The notes below the pieces were generated by a model. That model did not search any database. It was not told the DNA's origin and was given only the letters and a program-made list of their open reading frames with translations. DNA of 64,000 bases, from NCBI GenBank assembly GCA_032768795.1, contig CP136490.1, positions 3,968,001 through 4,032,000 of the forward strand. Direction: 5' to 3'. How positions within the stretch are numbered: position 1 is the stretch's first letter; every line of letters starts with the position of its first letter. Source of the stretch: Tremella fuciformis (taxonomy: Eukaryota; Basidiomycota; Tremellomycetes; Tremellales; Tremellaceae). This document shows, piece after piece, positions 44,658 through 55,763 of this stretch. Made by a program: the position numbers and the translations under genes.

Positions 44658-45061
44658 CACATGCCCTCCTCCATCCACGAGAGGCTGTCGAAGACGGAAA
44701 ACATCGTGGTCGTCACTGGGCAATCCCTCGTCGAGGGCGTAAACGAGAGGTCGTGGAGCTTCTGTCAAAGCGCCCGAAGGCTGATCTGTTGAAGAATGAC
44801 AATCACAGCTTCCGCTTCCTGGGCGTACACTGGGCCAAAGCGACATATGACTGGCAGGATCTCAGTGGTGAGGGCGTCAATCCCGTCGATCAGCCGGACC
44901 CTTACGGTCCGGTGAGCGATGACGAAAATGCGCAGCTCGTTCACTCGAGGGATGTCGATGGGGATATCGGGTTTGTCAGCACTAACTTGGCGGTGACCCC
45001 AGGCGGCAATTTGGCCCCGGATGTTGTAGACAGAGACTTTCCTTCTGGCACGATGCCATGA
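44658..45061 (+). pseudogene. 3' part of the gene interrupted by the retroelement
   Basis: One frame is open from the insertion scar and reads REVVELLSKRPKADLLKNDN, HSFRFLGVHWAKATYDWQDL and VNPVDQPDPYGPVSDDENAQ, ending RDFPSGTMP at 45061. It is not in frame with the 5' part if the element is simply removed, so an intron spanning the insertion point, or a frameshift, is needed. The pyrimidine-rich bases just right of the scar (ATGCCCTCCTCCATCC) fit a 3' splice region. Protein family not recognised. Confidence 0.45.
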
Positions 45062-46746
45062 GGACCGGACATGTTTCGCCTGGCCATGGGACTGTCTGCC
45101 TTCTGCCATTTGATCCCCGTCCGACTTCATGATTCTGATGCTTCAAATCACTGTACATAGAATTCTATATAAGATGCTTCATGTCTATGATTTCTCCCAC
45201 CCTTTCCTGCCAGGTCAAGCGCGCCATAGTAGCCCTTCGAGCCGGACGAGCGTCTGAAGTCGGTCGCTGAGGCCGGGAATATCTGTCGGTCCAGATTTGA
45301 TCCTGCCTTCGGGTCCCTCGACACGAGCGCAGAAACCATCAGCTGTTCCCGCGTAAGGCGTGAAGCGCTCTCTCTCTCGTGACAAGCGAAGCGAGACATG
45401 AGACAGCTTCGCCTGTTGCGCCGGGTAGTACTTGACAAGTCGGTCATGTACAGTACGTTTCCACACGAGCTCTTCTCGGAAGGACGAGTCTCGCACATTT
45501 ACAGCGATTTTCGGGCACAGGATCGCGGCACCATGATGTTCGTGGACACTCGAGTCCTCAATCACCACCTTTTAGCCCATCGGCCTTGTTGAACGCAATT
45601 GAGAGTACCCGTCCAAGGCTCCAGCGCGAAGAGGTTCACGAGTTGCCACTATCTTCCAGCGAATCTGAACGCACGGTCCATCATATTTATGTCCATCATC
45701 CAATTCGTCTCCCTTTCCGACCGGGACTTGCTTGTGCTGCACAGCAGAACACAGGTAGAGATCACCAGGTCGATGATGCTTGCAAGCTCGATGATCGCCC
45801 CGCCCCGGCGACGGAGCAGCGGGCACCCGTCATCAAAACTCTTTGACCTCTCTCATGACCTCTTCCTGTTCGAGCGACTGCACATCCCTGCATACTCATC
45901 ATTTGGAGCGGGATCGACCAGTCCGACTTGAATGAAGCTCCACAAGCGGACTCGACCGTCACGGAGGTCGCTGGCGATGCCCGGAAGTGATGGTTGCCGC
46001 GTATTCGCGAGCGAGAGGGACGGTAGATGGTCGACCTTATTACCTTGTCCACCTCGCCGGGCACACTCCCTGAGAGGCGGGGTTATTTGTCTATACTACG
46101 TGCCCACTCGCTTGTGGCAAAAGGACCGATTCTCAAAGTCTAGCTCTCGATTGGTCATGATCGCAACAGCGTCATACCGCGACCAGAAAGAGCCCGCAGG
46201 AGCTATGGCATGCATCGATCCTGAGACGAAGTGGTCAAAGCAACTTTTCCGGCTGCCCTGGCCGCCCGTTGTCCATCATCGCTGGCACGCACGATGTCTC
46301 ACGTCAGGAGCCGCGCACATGCTTGACGTTGACAAGGGTCAGATGGTCAAGCAGATGATCAATCCTCCGCGGTCCCGGGCGCATTTCACTCGGACAGATC
46401 TGGGTACTGTCAAGATGAATCTGAGGATTCGCCGCGCAATGATGTGGGCTGCAGAGACGCCTTGTCGGGCTCCCGACTCTGTCGCGGGGTTTGGCAACTC
46501 GAGTAAGCCGATACTCAAGGTGATGGGCTGCAAGGTGCCCGTCCGAAACCGTTCGGGAACCGTATACTCGGCCCGTCCTTGTTCAGCACTCGCAATATAG
46601 ATATAGTCGCACCTCTCCAAGTCCCTGCGTGATCTGACGATCGAGTGCAGACAAAGGTATCTCAGATATGCGGGGCTAAATCTGATACATATCGCGCCAG
46701 ATGAATCGTACACTCTGCTCACCAGATACAACCGCTCATATTGACC
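45062..46746. other. Unassigned interval, possible decayed genes
   Basis: Several medium frames on both strands: minus 45568-45215 with KRTVHDRLVKYYPAQQAKLS and LSDRLQTLVRLEGLLWRA; plus 45932-46600 with VMIATASYRDQKEPAGAMAC and FRLPWPPVVHHRWHARCLTS. Each has protein-like phrases but no family, no clear start and no consistent splicing. They may be pieces of one degenerate gene. I do not call them. Confidence 0.3.
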
Positions 46747-48100
46747 TCACTCCGACTTGCCCTTCGGCGTGTCGCCCGCCCCAGGCCAGCCAAACCAGCT
46801 CGAGCTGCGCTTCCGCTCCGAGCCGGGCCTTTGTGGTGTTGTGATAGTGGGCGCGTCCCGCGCCTCGTCCATCCCGACATGCTCATAGCTCATCTCGGCC
46901 CACTTGCTGGAGCCTCGGGAATTCAGGCTGTCCGAGGAAGACTGCTGAGAAGGCGTGGCGGGACGCTCGGCGTTGCCGGCTGGCAGGGACGAGGAGATTG
47001 ACCTTGGATGAGCAGCGAGTCGGGCGGAGGAGATAGCCTGAGGGTATGCCGGTGCTGAAGCCATCTGGTATGCCCGGGATCGGATCTCGCCCAGCGACGA
47101 GGATGACGAGCGCGGTGTAGGAATCGGAACGGGCATATCCATCGTCTCTGGCACTTGCGCGGCGCGAACAGGCGGCTGATGTGTTTGAGGGGCGCCGCGA
47201 GCCGTCGAAGTCGCTGACGCAGCGGCAGCCGAGAGGGCCGAGATGGCTAGAGGCATGTAGCTGCGGATCAGCGGAAGATTTTACGAAATTGAGGCAAACT
47301 CACTGGCCAGCATAGCGCGATACGGATCGGTAAAGCTGCTGAACAGCACCGCTAGCGGGGTCTTGCAAGGTGGGCGGCTGGACGGGTCCAGTCTGATAAA
47401 CGTCGTAGCCTGGAGGCGGAGCTCCTTGCTGCTGCGCGCCTTGAGCAGAGGTCGCGACCTACGATCAGCCAAACGCCAATCGACATAATACAATGACCGT
47501 TGACCCACGTTGAGCTGCTCCTTGACCCGTTCCCACACCCATCCCAGTCCTTCCGCCAAAGCTGAGCTCGCCCGCCCCCTCAGAGAGGCCAGGAACGAGT
47601 CGATATCGCTCTCATGCTCTGCGAACACAGGCGCCAAGTGCGTTCGATATATGTACGCCGCGCCCTGATCGTCAACCAAGTCTGGATGAGCGGAGAGGAA
47701 GGAGGACGTACGCCGGAAGAGGGCAAGGCGAGATAGGCAAAGATGAGCGTCTTGACAATGTTATAGAACGGCACCCTACGCATCAGCCCGTCCCTCGTCG
47801 GCTAACATGTACCACTGGAAGCCGAGGAGAGGACGACGCACCATGTGAAGCCCCACCCAAAGACAGACTCGATGGCCGTCCAGCTTCCCAGCACCGCCCA
47901 GTACATCAACCATCTCTCGATCGCATCTGCGGCCACGGGGCTGGAAGCGGGTAGAGAAAGCGCCTTGTAGGATGCATATGCGGGATGAAGGAAGATGACG
48001 GTGGTTCTGGTCATCAGCACCATCCACTCGATCCCTACGGCCGGAGGGTGTGATGGGCGCAAACTCACGCCACCACCTTGGTCAAGAGACCGATGACCAT
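46747..48100 (-). CDS. REEP/HVA22 (TB2/DP1) family ER-shaping protein
   Basis: Membrane-curvature protein of tubular ER, relative of yeast Yop1 and animal REEPs. Start at 48100 (MVIGLLTKVVA); a GTGAGT...ACCAG intron gives TTVIFLHPAYASYKALSL, then IERWLMYWAVLGSWTAIESV and FGWGFTW. Another intron gives VPFYNIVKTLIFAYLALPSS; the next restores GAAYIYRTHLAPVFAEHESD and IDSFLASL. These are the family blocks HPAYxSYKAL, WLxYW, E, PFY..K, W/YLxLP and GAAYIYR. After WVWERVKEQLNV an intron leads to a Gln/Pro/Gly tail (SAQGAQQQGAPPPGYDVYQT, then YRSVSRYAG), and the last exon encodes a disordered Ser/Pro tail ending GDTPKGKSE at 46747. The long tail makes it resemble REEP1-4 rather than the short Yop1 type. 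About 330 residues. Confidence 0.88.
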
Positions 48101-48762
48101 CTTGACGATGTACAACGCTCAGTGGCACGGGGTCGCGATAGTGAAAGCTGTGCTGTGATGATCACTCCGGTCTAGCGCGACGCGCATCACCCGAAGTGAC
48201 GTGGAAAGAGAAGAAAGGAGATGTAGATACAGGAGGAGTCGGCACCAATCCCCGCCACCCAAGGTACAGGTGGAGGTCAGTTCTCTACAAGTACTTGTAA
48301 TGGTGTAGTGCAAGGATGCATGCCGCCATGCCGGCTTTATCTATGGATACGAGCTGTATATATGGCACAAGGGTACGTCACAGTTGGTACGAGGCAAGGG
48401 GGGTTCTCTATTTGGCTACATCTGATCAACAGACCCCGGCCAAACATGACACTTTTCGGGACGGGGAAAAGAAACAGGCAGGGAGGGGGAGGGGGTACTC
48501 GATCACATCCGTAGTTCACAACGACACAGTCTATTCCCGCCGTTTCGCGGTCGGAAGCCGTCTTTGGCAGTCATGCGAGGCAATGTTGTTGAAGATGCTG
48601 ATGTGGGCATGCGGTGTTGCGTTTGGGGGCGGGTGGAGGAGCAATGCAAGCGTGTTTGTTGTTGAAGCGATAAAAGGTCGTCGCATGTCGTGGGTGCTGT
48701 TACAATGCGTGCATGATGCGCTGATTTTGACAAGACGCGCGTGAGCTTTTGACAAGAAGCGC
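48101..48762. other. Intergenic between the PP1 regulatory subunit and the REEP gene
   Basis: 662 bp; both neighbours are on the minus strand, so it holds the 3' UTR of the upstream gene and the REEP promoter. It contains a GGGAGGGGGAGGGGG run near 48480-48496. No coding sequence recognised. Confidence 0.45.
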
Positions 48763-51700
48763 TCACGCGCGAGTTTCGGGTGGTGTGGGAGCCGGAGGGA
48801 AAGAGGGGAGGCCGAAGCGAGCCGGACTGTAGGCAGTGGGAGGCGATGGTCGAGGTGTGCCCTGTTGGGGAGAGCCAGTCTTGCCGCCAGACCAGTCAAA
48901 GCCACTCGAACGATCCTGTCGGTTCTGAATTCCAGGGACAGGAGTACCAATTGGCGAGTTGGAGGCGTTGGAGAAGAACGGAAATCCGACAGGCGAAGCA
49001 GTGCCAGAGGAATGGACGTAGGCTTTCTGGGTGGAGTACGGTACACCCTCGTCTGAGGTCATCGCTGGTGGCTGGAAAAAGCAGAAGCGATCGAGCTAGC
49101 CATTAGTTGGAAGCAGGAGGCGGGTCGTATAGACTCACAAATTCCTGATAGCTGTTGGAAAACTGCTTGCCGCGGCCCAAGGCAGTGTCGACCCCAGCGG
49201 CTTCCAACTCAGAGTCACTGCTGACCGTGTTGATGGGTGACGATTCGCCGGTCGACGTCAACGACATCGAGGGAGAAGCAAATTGAGGCAGAATCTGAGG
49301 GGATGGCGAGGGAGGCGACGAGAGATTGGATGAGGGCGGAGTGAGTACTCCTGTATCATCTTTGAGCAGCGCTTGAAGGTCATGCGTAGATCGCTTCATG
49401 CCAAGAGCTGGTCGATCGTTCTCAGGCGAAGACTCGTCACTCGACTCGCGGCCGACCACCGGCGAGCGAGCTCGATTCGCAACCGGGGTCGCCTCGCCAT
49501 CAGTAGAGCCCGACGAGAGATGCGAGCCCCGCTCGGTTTCGGTCTCGGTTTCGGGCTCGCTGTGCTCGAAAACCTTGGCGAACGAATCCCAGCTGGACGA
49601 GTCGCCATTCCAGCTCGATCTGCGCTCGTGTGAGGATGATGTGGCGTGCGAAGGGGTAGTCAGTGTGGCGAGCTGACCCCCGACGACAGCCATGGGCGAC
49701 TTTGGAGCCTCTTCACCGTCGACCTCTGTCGGTGAGGTGACAATCGGCATGGGAATGCTGCTCTCCTTCGGCGGTGACGTGGGCGGCGAGGGCGCGCAGT
49801 ACTTGGAGAGGCTGAGGACGTTGTGCACATCAGGCGGACCAGGTGCGCGGAACGATGCGGGAGGTGGTGGGGAAAGCGCCGGCGATTCCGATCGCGGTGG
49901 CATTGAGTTTGTGGACAAATGCTCGGCTGCAAGCTTGGGGAAAGTCCAGTTGCGAGGTCCAGTGGGCTGCGCTGGTGCAGTAACTCCGAAAGCTCGACTA
50001 ATCTCTGATGCGGGCGAGACTGTACGATGCTTCAAGCCGGGGAGGGTAGAGTGGCTTGGGTCGTTCAGCCGCAAGAAGCCACCAGGCAAGCCGGATGGAC
50101 CTGAATGTCGGACGGGTCGACGCCTCTCGACCTTCTTGAATGAGAACTGGTAGTTGAGGCCGTTGTTCGAGTCCCACCACTCGTGGCCATCGACAGAGAA
50201 GCGGATGCAGAGCATGAGAACGCGTTCGTCAAGCTTTCGGCGGTAATCTTCGAGCTTGATGGTGAAGCTGAAACGATCCCAGCCCTCATCTTGTGTGGTG
50301 GCAGAAGGGATGTGAGTAACATGGGCGCAAGCAACTTCGGAAACGGTCCTGCAGGTTTAGCGGGAATCAAGAAAACCGTGTGCACTCACTGCCAGTGATC
50401 CAGGGTGAATCGGACGGTCACCCATTTCTGAAAGGAGATGTTGCGAACGAGCGCAGTGCCCTTGAGCGCAAGAGGGGCATCGGATTGGAGCTCGACGCGC
50501 TCCAAAATGACATGTTCGTTCCTCAGAAGGCCGCGGGTGTCGGGACCAAAGTCTGTGCGTACTCTTGGTACCCTACTGCCTCCATGGAGCTGTACGTTGG
50601 CCATCTCGTCGATGAGCCGCGCCGACTCGTTTCGACGTGTGCGGAACTCGACAAAGTCTGAGGCATCCGTATCATTGTCCTGGTCGTTCTCTGTCTCTGT
50701 CTCCGTGTAACCGCTCTGACCCTCGAGTGCCTTGCTGACAGCTGTGACCTTTTGCTCGCGCATGAAGACCACAACGTTCTCCAGATGACCATCCTCGGCA
50801 TCATCGGACCCAGCAAAGCGTACACTTTTGGACCTCTCCTCGCCAAATGGTCGGGACTCGCCTGGTGAAGATGGCTCAGAGTCGGGTTGTCGTGTGAGAT
50901 CAGGAGTCGACATTGAGCGCTGCTTTAGCGAGGATTTGACGACCTCGCCAGACTTCTTGCGAATCATAGCTGCCGTGGGACGAAGTGACTGAGCAAGCTC
51001 AGTCGATCGTGATGTACGGCTGGTAGGGATGTGCGGGGGGAACTCAATTTGCAGCGAGCCCGTGCCGGTACCGCGATGCGATGAACCAGATCCATTCCGC
51101 GTCAAGACTGGGCGAATCGGTGAGAAAGTTCGAGCTCGGGAGTGATGATGAGGTTTGAGCGACGGCTCGAATGTGGGAAAGGGGACTGCCGGTCCATGAC
51201 CGTTGGATAGCCTAGGCATCTCCTTTGTGGACACAGGAGCGCCTCTCACCTCGAGAGCGGGATGGGAGGGCAGCTCGAAGGGCTCGTCCTGCGGCGTGGC
51301 AGGCAAGGAAGAGTCCACGGTAGAGGTGGAACTCATGGAATCCTTGTTTCCCCGCTGCATGATGGGAGGAGAATCCGAGGGTCTGGGCCTAGATGGGCTG
51401 GGATGCAAACGAAGGCCGAGGGTGCCGTTATTAGTGCTGCTTGCCGGTAGCCCTGGGACCTGTCTCGAGCTCGGCGTGTCTTCACTTGCTCTCCTGGGAA
51501 GGCCATCTGTTGGCCGCGATCCTGGGACGGCGAATGGCTGGTGGCTCGCACTCGTCGATCGAGACATGGGTGGTGAGACGGCTCGTCGAGGGGTAATCGA
51601 GGGAGAAGGGGTGTTTGAAGATGTGCGGCGCGGAATACCGGGCATGGGTCCCGTCGATGTACTCGGCCCCGCCTTGTCCTCATTCATGAACGCCCATCGA

Positions 51701-51765
51701 CCCCGTGAAGAGGTGGGCTCGCGAGACGGCGAGGGTAGGGGGGAAGTCGGGGTAGCGTAGGGCAT
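48763..51765 (-). CDS. GAC1: Glycogen-targeting protein phosphatase 1 regulatory subunit (GAC1/PPP1R3 type, CBM21)
   Basis: Targets the Glc7/PP1 catalytic subunit to glycogen synthase. Start at 51765 (MPYATPTSPLPSPSREPTSS); an in-frame Met 45 bp upstream is possible. A long Ser/Pro-rich disordered N-terminal third holds the PP1-binding RVxF motif in RSKSVRFAGSDD. The CBM21 domain follows: LENVVVFMREQKVTAVSKAL near its start, VILERVELQSDAPLALKGTA, LVRNISFQKWVTVRFTLDHW. An intron at about 50386-50340 leads to ACAHVTHIPSATTQDEGWDR and FSFTIKLEDYRRKLDERVLM, then LCIRFSVDGHEWWDSNNGLN and YQFSFKK, the CBM21 end signature WWDNNxGxNY. The long disordered C-terminal region ends with an exon joined by GTGAGT...GGCTAG (about 49138-49100), restoring QEFLDRFCFFQPPAM; stop at 48763. 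About 900 residues. Confidence 0.9.
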
Positions 51766-54700
51766 GTTGAGGAGGTAGTACTGAGGAGTCAGCGTCTGTT
51801 GATGGATCATAAGTCGAGGGTAACTGCGAATAAACGAGAAATGGAGAGACAACGGGGTGAGACGCGCAGAAAAGCCTAGAATGTAACAGGGAAGAGCTGA
51901 AAGAAGAAGGGAGAACAGCATGACGCCGAGACGACCGGACCTGGTTTGGCCAAACCATCACGAGTTGGGGAGAAATCAACCACGTAAATAACGTACTGTT
52001 TCCCCCTGTTTCCAGCAATGACCCAAGAGCGATGGATGGAGTTCGAGGGCAGCAAGCAATGGATGAATGACAGGAGAAATGAGTCTTCGGGTCAGATCGG
52101 ATGGACCATGAGTCGGGTAGAATGGGTCCCGTCAAAGGTCACGGTCGGGCAGCATGGGGAGGGGGATAAAGGTAATAGGTGAAGCAGACAAAGGCGTAGG
52201 ATCGTCACGAATCGTCAAAGCAACAAAGGGAACCGGGAGGGAGAGAGAGAGGAGCGTGATTACAGAAGAGGAGGGAGTAAGAGGGCGAAGGGGATGGAGG
52301 ACAGGTGGAGAGAGTGAGAGTGAAAAGATGTGGGATGGTGTCCAGATGGGGTGTGGGGAGCAACCACGGACGGCGACAAGGCCCATCCGCTCTTTTTTAG
52401 CTCCAACGCGCGAGTCTGATCTCTATCGAAAGGACGTCCCTTTCTCCCATCAAAACATGATCAATTGGCGCACAGCCAGACCCTGTCAGAGGTCCGAGCG
52501 TGTGTGGCAGAGGAAGGGAAGAGTGACGATCACGAGGACGAGAACATGGTAGACTGGATCTGTGCGTGGGAACAGGCACACAGACACAGGTCTGCGCATG
52601 TTCTTTTCGTCTGATCGTGAGGGCGGGATTGGGGACAGGAGGAGCAAGCGCCGAGCTTGATCGGGTTGAGAGGGAACAGAACTCCGACTCACCCAGTTGA
52701 TGGGCGACCAAAGGATCCGAAAGTGGGTTGAATGATTCGACGACGGGTATGCGTAGCTGCTGAGAACGTGAAAATGACAAAGTGTGCAGTGGAGCGGGTT
52801 TGGCGAAGACAACGGGGCGGAGACGAGGAATAGACACGCGTCAGCTTCTTGTTGCCTGCAGACACAGCAGGCGGTGAGCGGACGAGGGGCAAGACAAAAT
52901 GGTCAAACGAATGCGTGGGAAAATCGGGTAGCAGGAAAGTGAGAGATGATGGGCCCCGACTGCGGTACACGCGTGGGGAACGGTAGCGAGTGATGGCACG
53001 GGCAGCGATGAGATGGGCGTGGGTCGATGATTTAGGGTGGCAGGCATGGGTCGGGCAACAGCTGATGATCGACCGACCCACGGGGTTGGGGGCTGTTTCT
53101 AGATCCGCCAAACACGGAAGAACAGATCTCCGTGCACCCCCTCGAAAGTGAGACGTTGATGAGACAGGCAGGGGCAGTGGGCGCACAGACAAGAATGCGA
53201 TGACAAGATCGCAACTCACAGGTCGGAATGGTTACGGCGCTCTCCCGCTCACTTCTCCAGAAATGCTGGTCGGCGTTTGCTCCGATTGGCAGGCGCTGGC
53301 TCGGTATGCCAATACTTTTGTCGGTGCGTGTATCGTGTGCCCGCCAAACGGAGCTGCTCTCTCAGACGGGCACCTGGCCTATCCGGGATGCTCCTTCCCT
53401 TTCCCTGCCTAGTCCAATCGTCTGCTCCTCGCCACCTCCAGTCGGTCGGTCGCGAAGAGGTGCAATGTCAAGGTCGACCAGAAGGGCGGTCGACAAAAGC
53501 TGTGGGGCTGCGGCGTCGGGAGCAAAAGGTCGCGCCCATCTAGACTAGCACCGGCGTCGTGCTAGGTCGGCGTGGACAACTGGAGCAGAATAGAGTATGC
53601 TTGTCGCCCCCTCGACCGAAACGTCGCAGAGCGAGGGCGGTGTCTGGTCGCACGCGGTGGTGACTAATAAATCTGGGGTATGATCTCCCCACGGCGAGTG
53701 TGACAGCTGCGCTGCGCCCCCCCTGCCGCGAGTTCAGCAGCAGTGGCAAGTGCTTTTTCCCACCGTCGTCTGTTGGTGAGACCTGCGGCGCAGAGCGGCG
53801 TGTCGTGTTTGGGAGAGATCCGACCTGGTGCCGGATGCGTAAGCGTGGGAACTGTGGAGCAGGTCGAGCGGCGTGCTGAACCTGGGATTTTTTCGTTGAT
53901 TGTGTAAGAGCGATCGACGGTCGAACACTGAGGTCTATCGAGCGCGTCCAGCGTCACTTCTCTTCCTCTTCTTCTCTGTCGTTTGCCGCCCGATCGTGCG
54001 GCTCGAAATTTCTTCACGAGGACCCCGCTGGTGGTAATGTAGATGTATCAGTCGAACAACAGCGAGCGTACGCTGCCCGCGCGGGAGGAGGATATGCAAG
54101 TGAGAGAAGCAAAAATCGTCTGTCTGCTGCAGACTTGGACGACGGAGTGGGGGAGCGTCGTGGGCCGCGAAAGGGTTGCAGCGAGATCGGGCAGTTGTCT
54201 CGGTCCAAGGTTATGGCCCGGACCCTAAGAATCTTCCCACGCGCGCACAGCCCACGCCTTCTAGTTTTTGTCCTCGGCGAGCTAGCGAGGCAGCCCGCGG
54301 CGTGTGCTGGGGAGAGGGACGACGAGGGACGGGGAGACGTCGGAGACGATAAGAAAGAGAAAAGGATAGAAAAGAGACCGCCGATGCCCACCATCCCTCA
54401 GAGCCTTAATGACCTTGCCACCTCACCTCACCTTGGTCAGCTGGACGGGCGGCGACGATGGTCGCCGACCCAGGGACGATCGGAGAAAGCCTCCCCCTGG
54501 TCTCTTGCCGACGAGCCAGAGCAAGAGAATGGCTGCTCGTGCCTGACGAAATGGGATCGGCGATAAATTTCCCCCCAAGCCAAGCTATTCCATACTTCTC
54601 GTTCCCACGTCTCTTCTCACCCCAACTGGCTCGTCCACAAGCAAACACCATGCTGTGCTATGCTTCTACTTCTCATCGCTGTGTGTCTCTGTATTGCAGC

Positions 54701-55763
54701 CAGCTGACTTCGGCCGACTGCGAGCACGCCCAATGACAGACAACGACAAGGCAAGGGGACAGAGACGCCACCGGTCCCAGCTGAATGGGGATGACGTCTG
54801 TCCATCACTGCCCAGGCCTAGATTCAGGGTCTGCGGCAGCTTGACAGCGACCCTGAAAAAGTGTCTTAATCCTCCTCCTTTGCTGGCGGTCAGACGCGCC
54901 ATGCTGGCATTTACCTAGTTGTAACTTCACAGTGCAGCCAGCAGCTATTCGGGACGTTGTGCCGGATGCCGGTGGGCGGGTCCCGGCAGCTGCTCGTCGC
55001 TATGGTCACTCACTCATGGTTCGCACCCGGGGGCGCAGCCTCAGGCGCCCCATGGCGACCCACACCCGCTCCTCTTATTGGTCGTGCGCTGCGCCGCGAA
55101 ACCATCCCGGTCGCCGGGAAAGGATCTCAAAGGCTGAAGCTGAGACTTGCTTCGGCGTGACATTTATAGTGGTCCGACGCGGAGATGAACCAAAAGCACT
55201 CGGACTTAGACTTTAGGCGACAGGAATGGCCAGATAAGCCTAGTGCGGACTGCAGGCACGGGGTAGGAGAGCATCAGAGAAGGCCGAGCATGGCCAAGCA
55301 CATATGCATATCAATGCATCCTGCTGCGCGGTCTCGGAAGAGGAGCGGACACGACGGAGTATGACTCATACCCCTCTCCGAGCTGGCGTCATCACAGATC
55401 CGTCAGGCCGTGCTGCGCAACACGAACGTGTCCCGTATCTACTGGGCATAGTCCCCGTCCCCGTGGCAGCTGGCGTCGTCGACCCCGCCGAGCTTTCGGC
55501 CGTGGCGGTATTCCCGACACTCCTCGGTTGTGTCGCCCTCGATCAGCGACAGCTGCGACCGCCTCCGCTCGTGATCGTGTCGGGCGCTTTGGAACGAGCG
55601 TGGACGATCCGGGTATGGAGTCACCGCCTGTCGCATCGCTCATGTGATCAGATGGCCGTCTCCTATCCCGCCGGGACAGCTCGGGCCCAATCTGCGACCC
55701 GAACACCATCCGTCCAGCCTCTTTTGCGCTTGTCATCCAGCCCATGTAACGCCATGCCAGGCA
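51766..55763. other. About 4-kb interval without recognisable genes, upstream of the PP1 regulatory subunit
   Basis: Purine-rich plus strand (for example 52210-52330 and 54295-54380), hence C/T-rich on the strand of the downstream gene, which is typical of fungal promoters and long 5' UTRs. The many open frames here are low-complexity Ser/Pro/Leu or Arg/Gly strings that follow the base skew. A long leader with introns, a noncoding RNA or extended promoter are all possible. No protein family was recognised on either strand. Confidence 0.5.

Noticed and set aside
52132..53219. Several Ser/Pro/Leu-rich minus-strand frames upstream of the PP1 subunit gene.
   Set aside because: Low-complexity translations of C/T-rich DNA, open in several frames at once, without conserved motifs.
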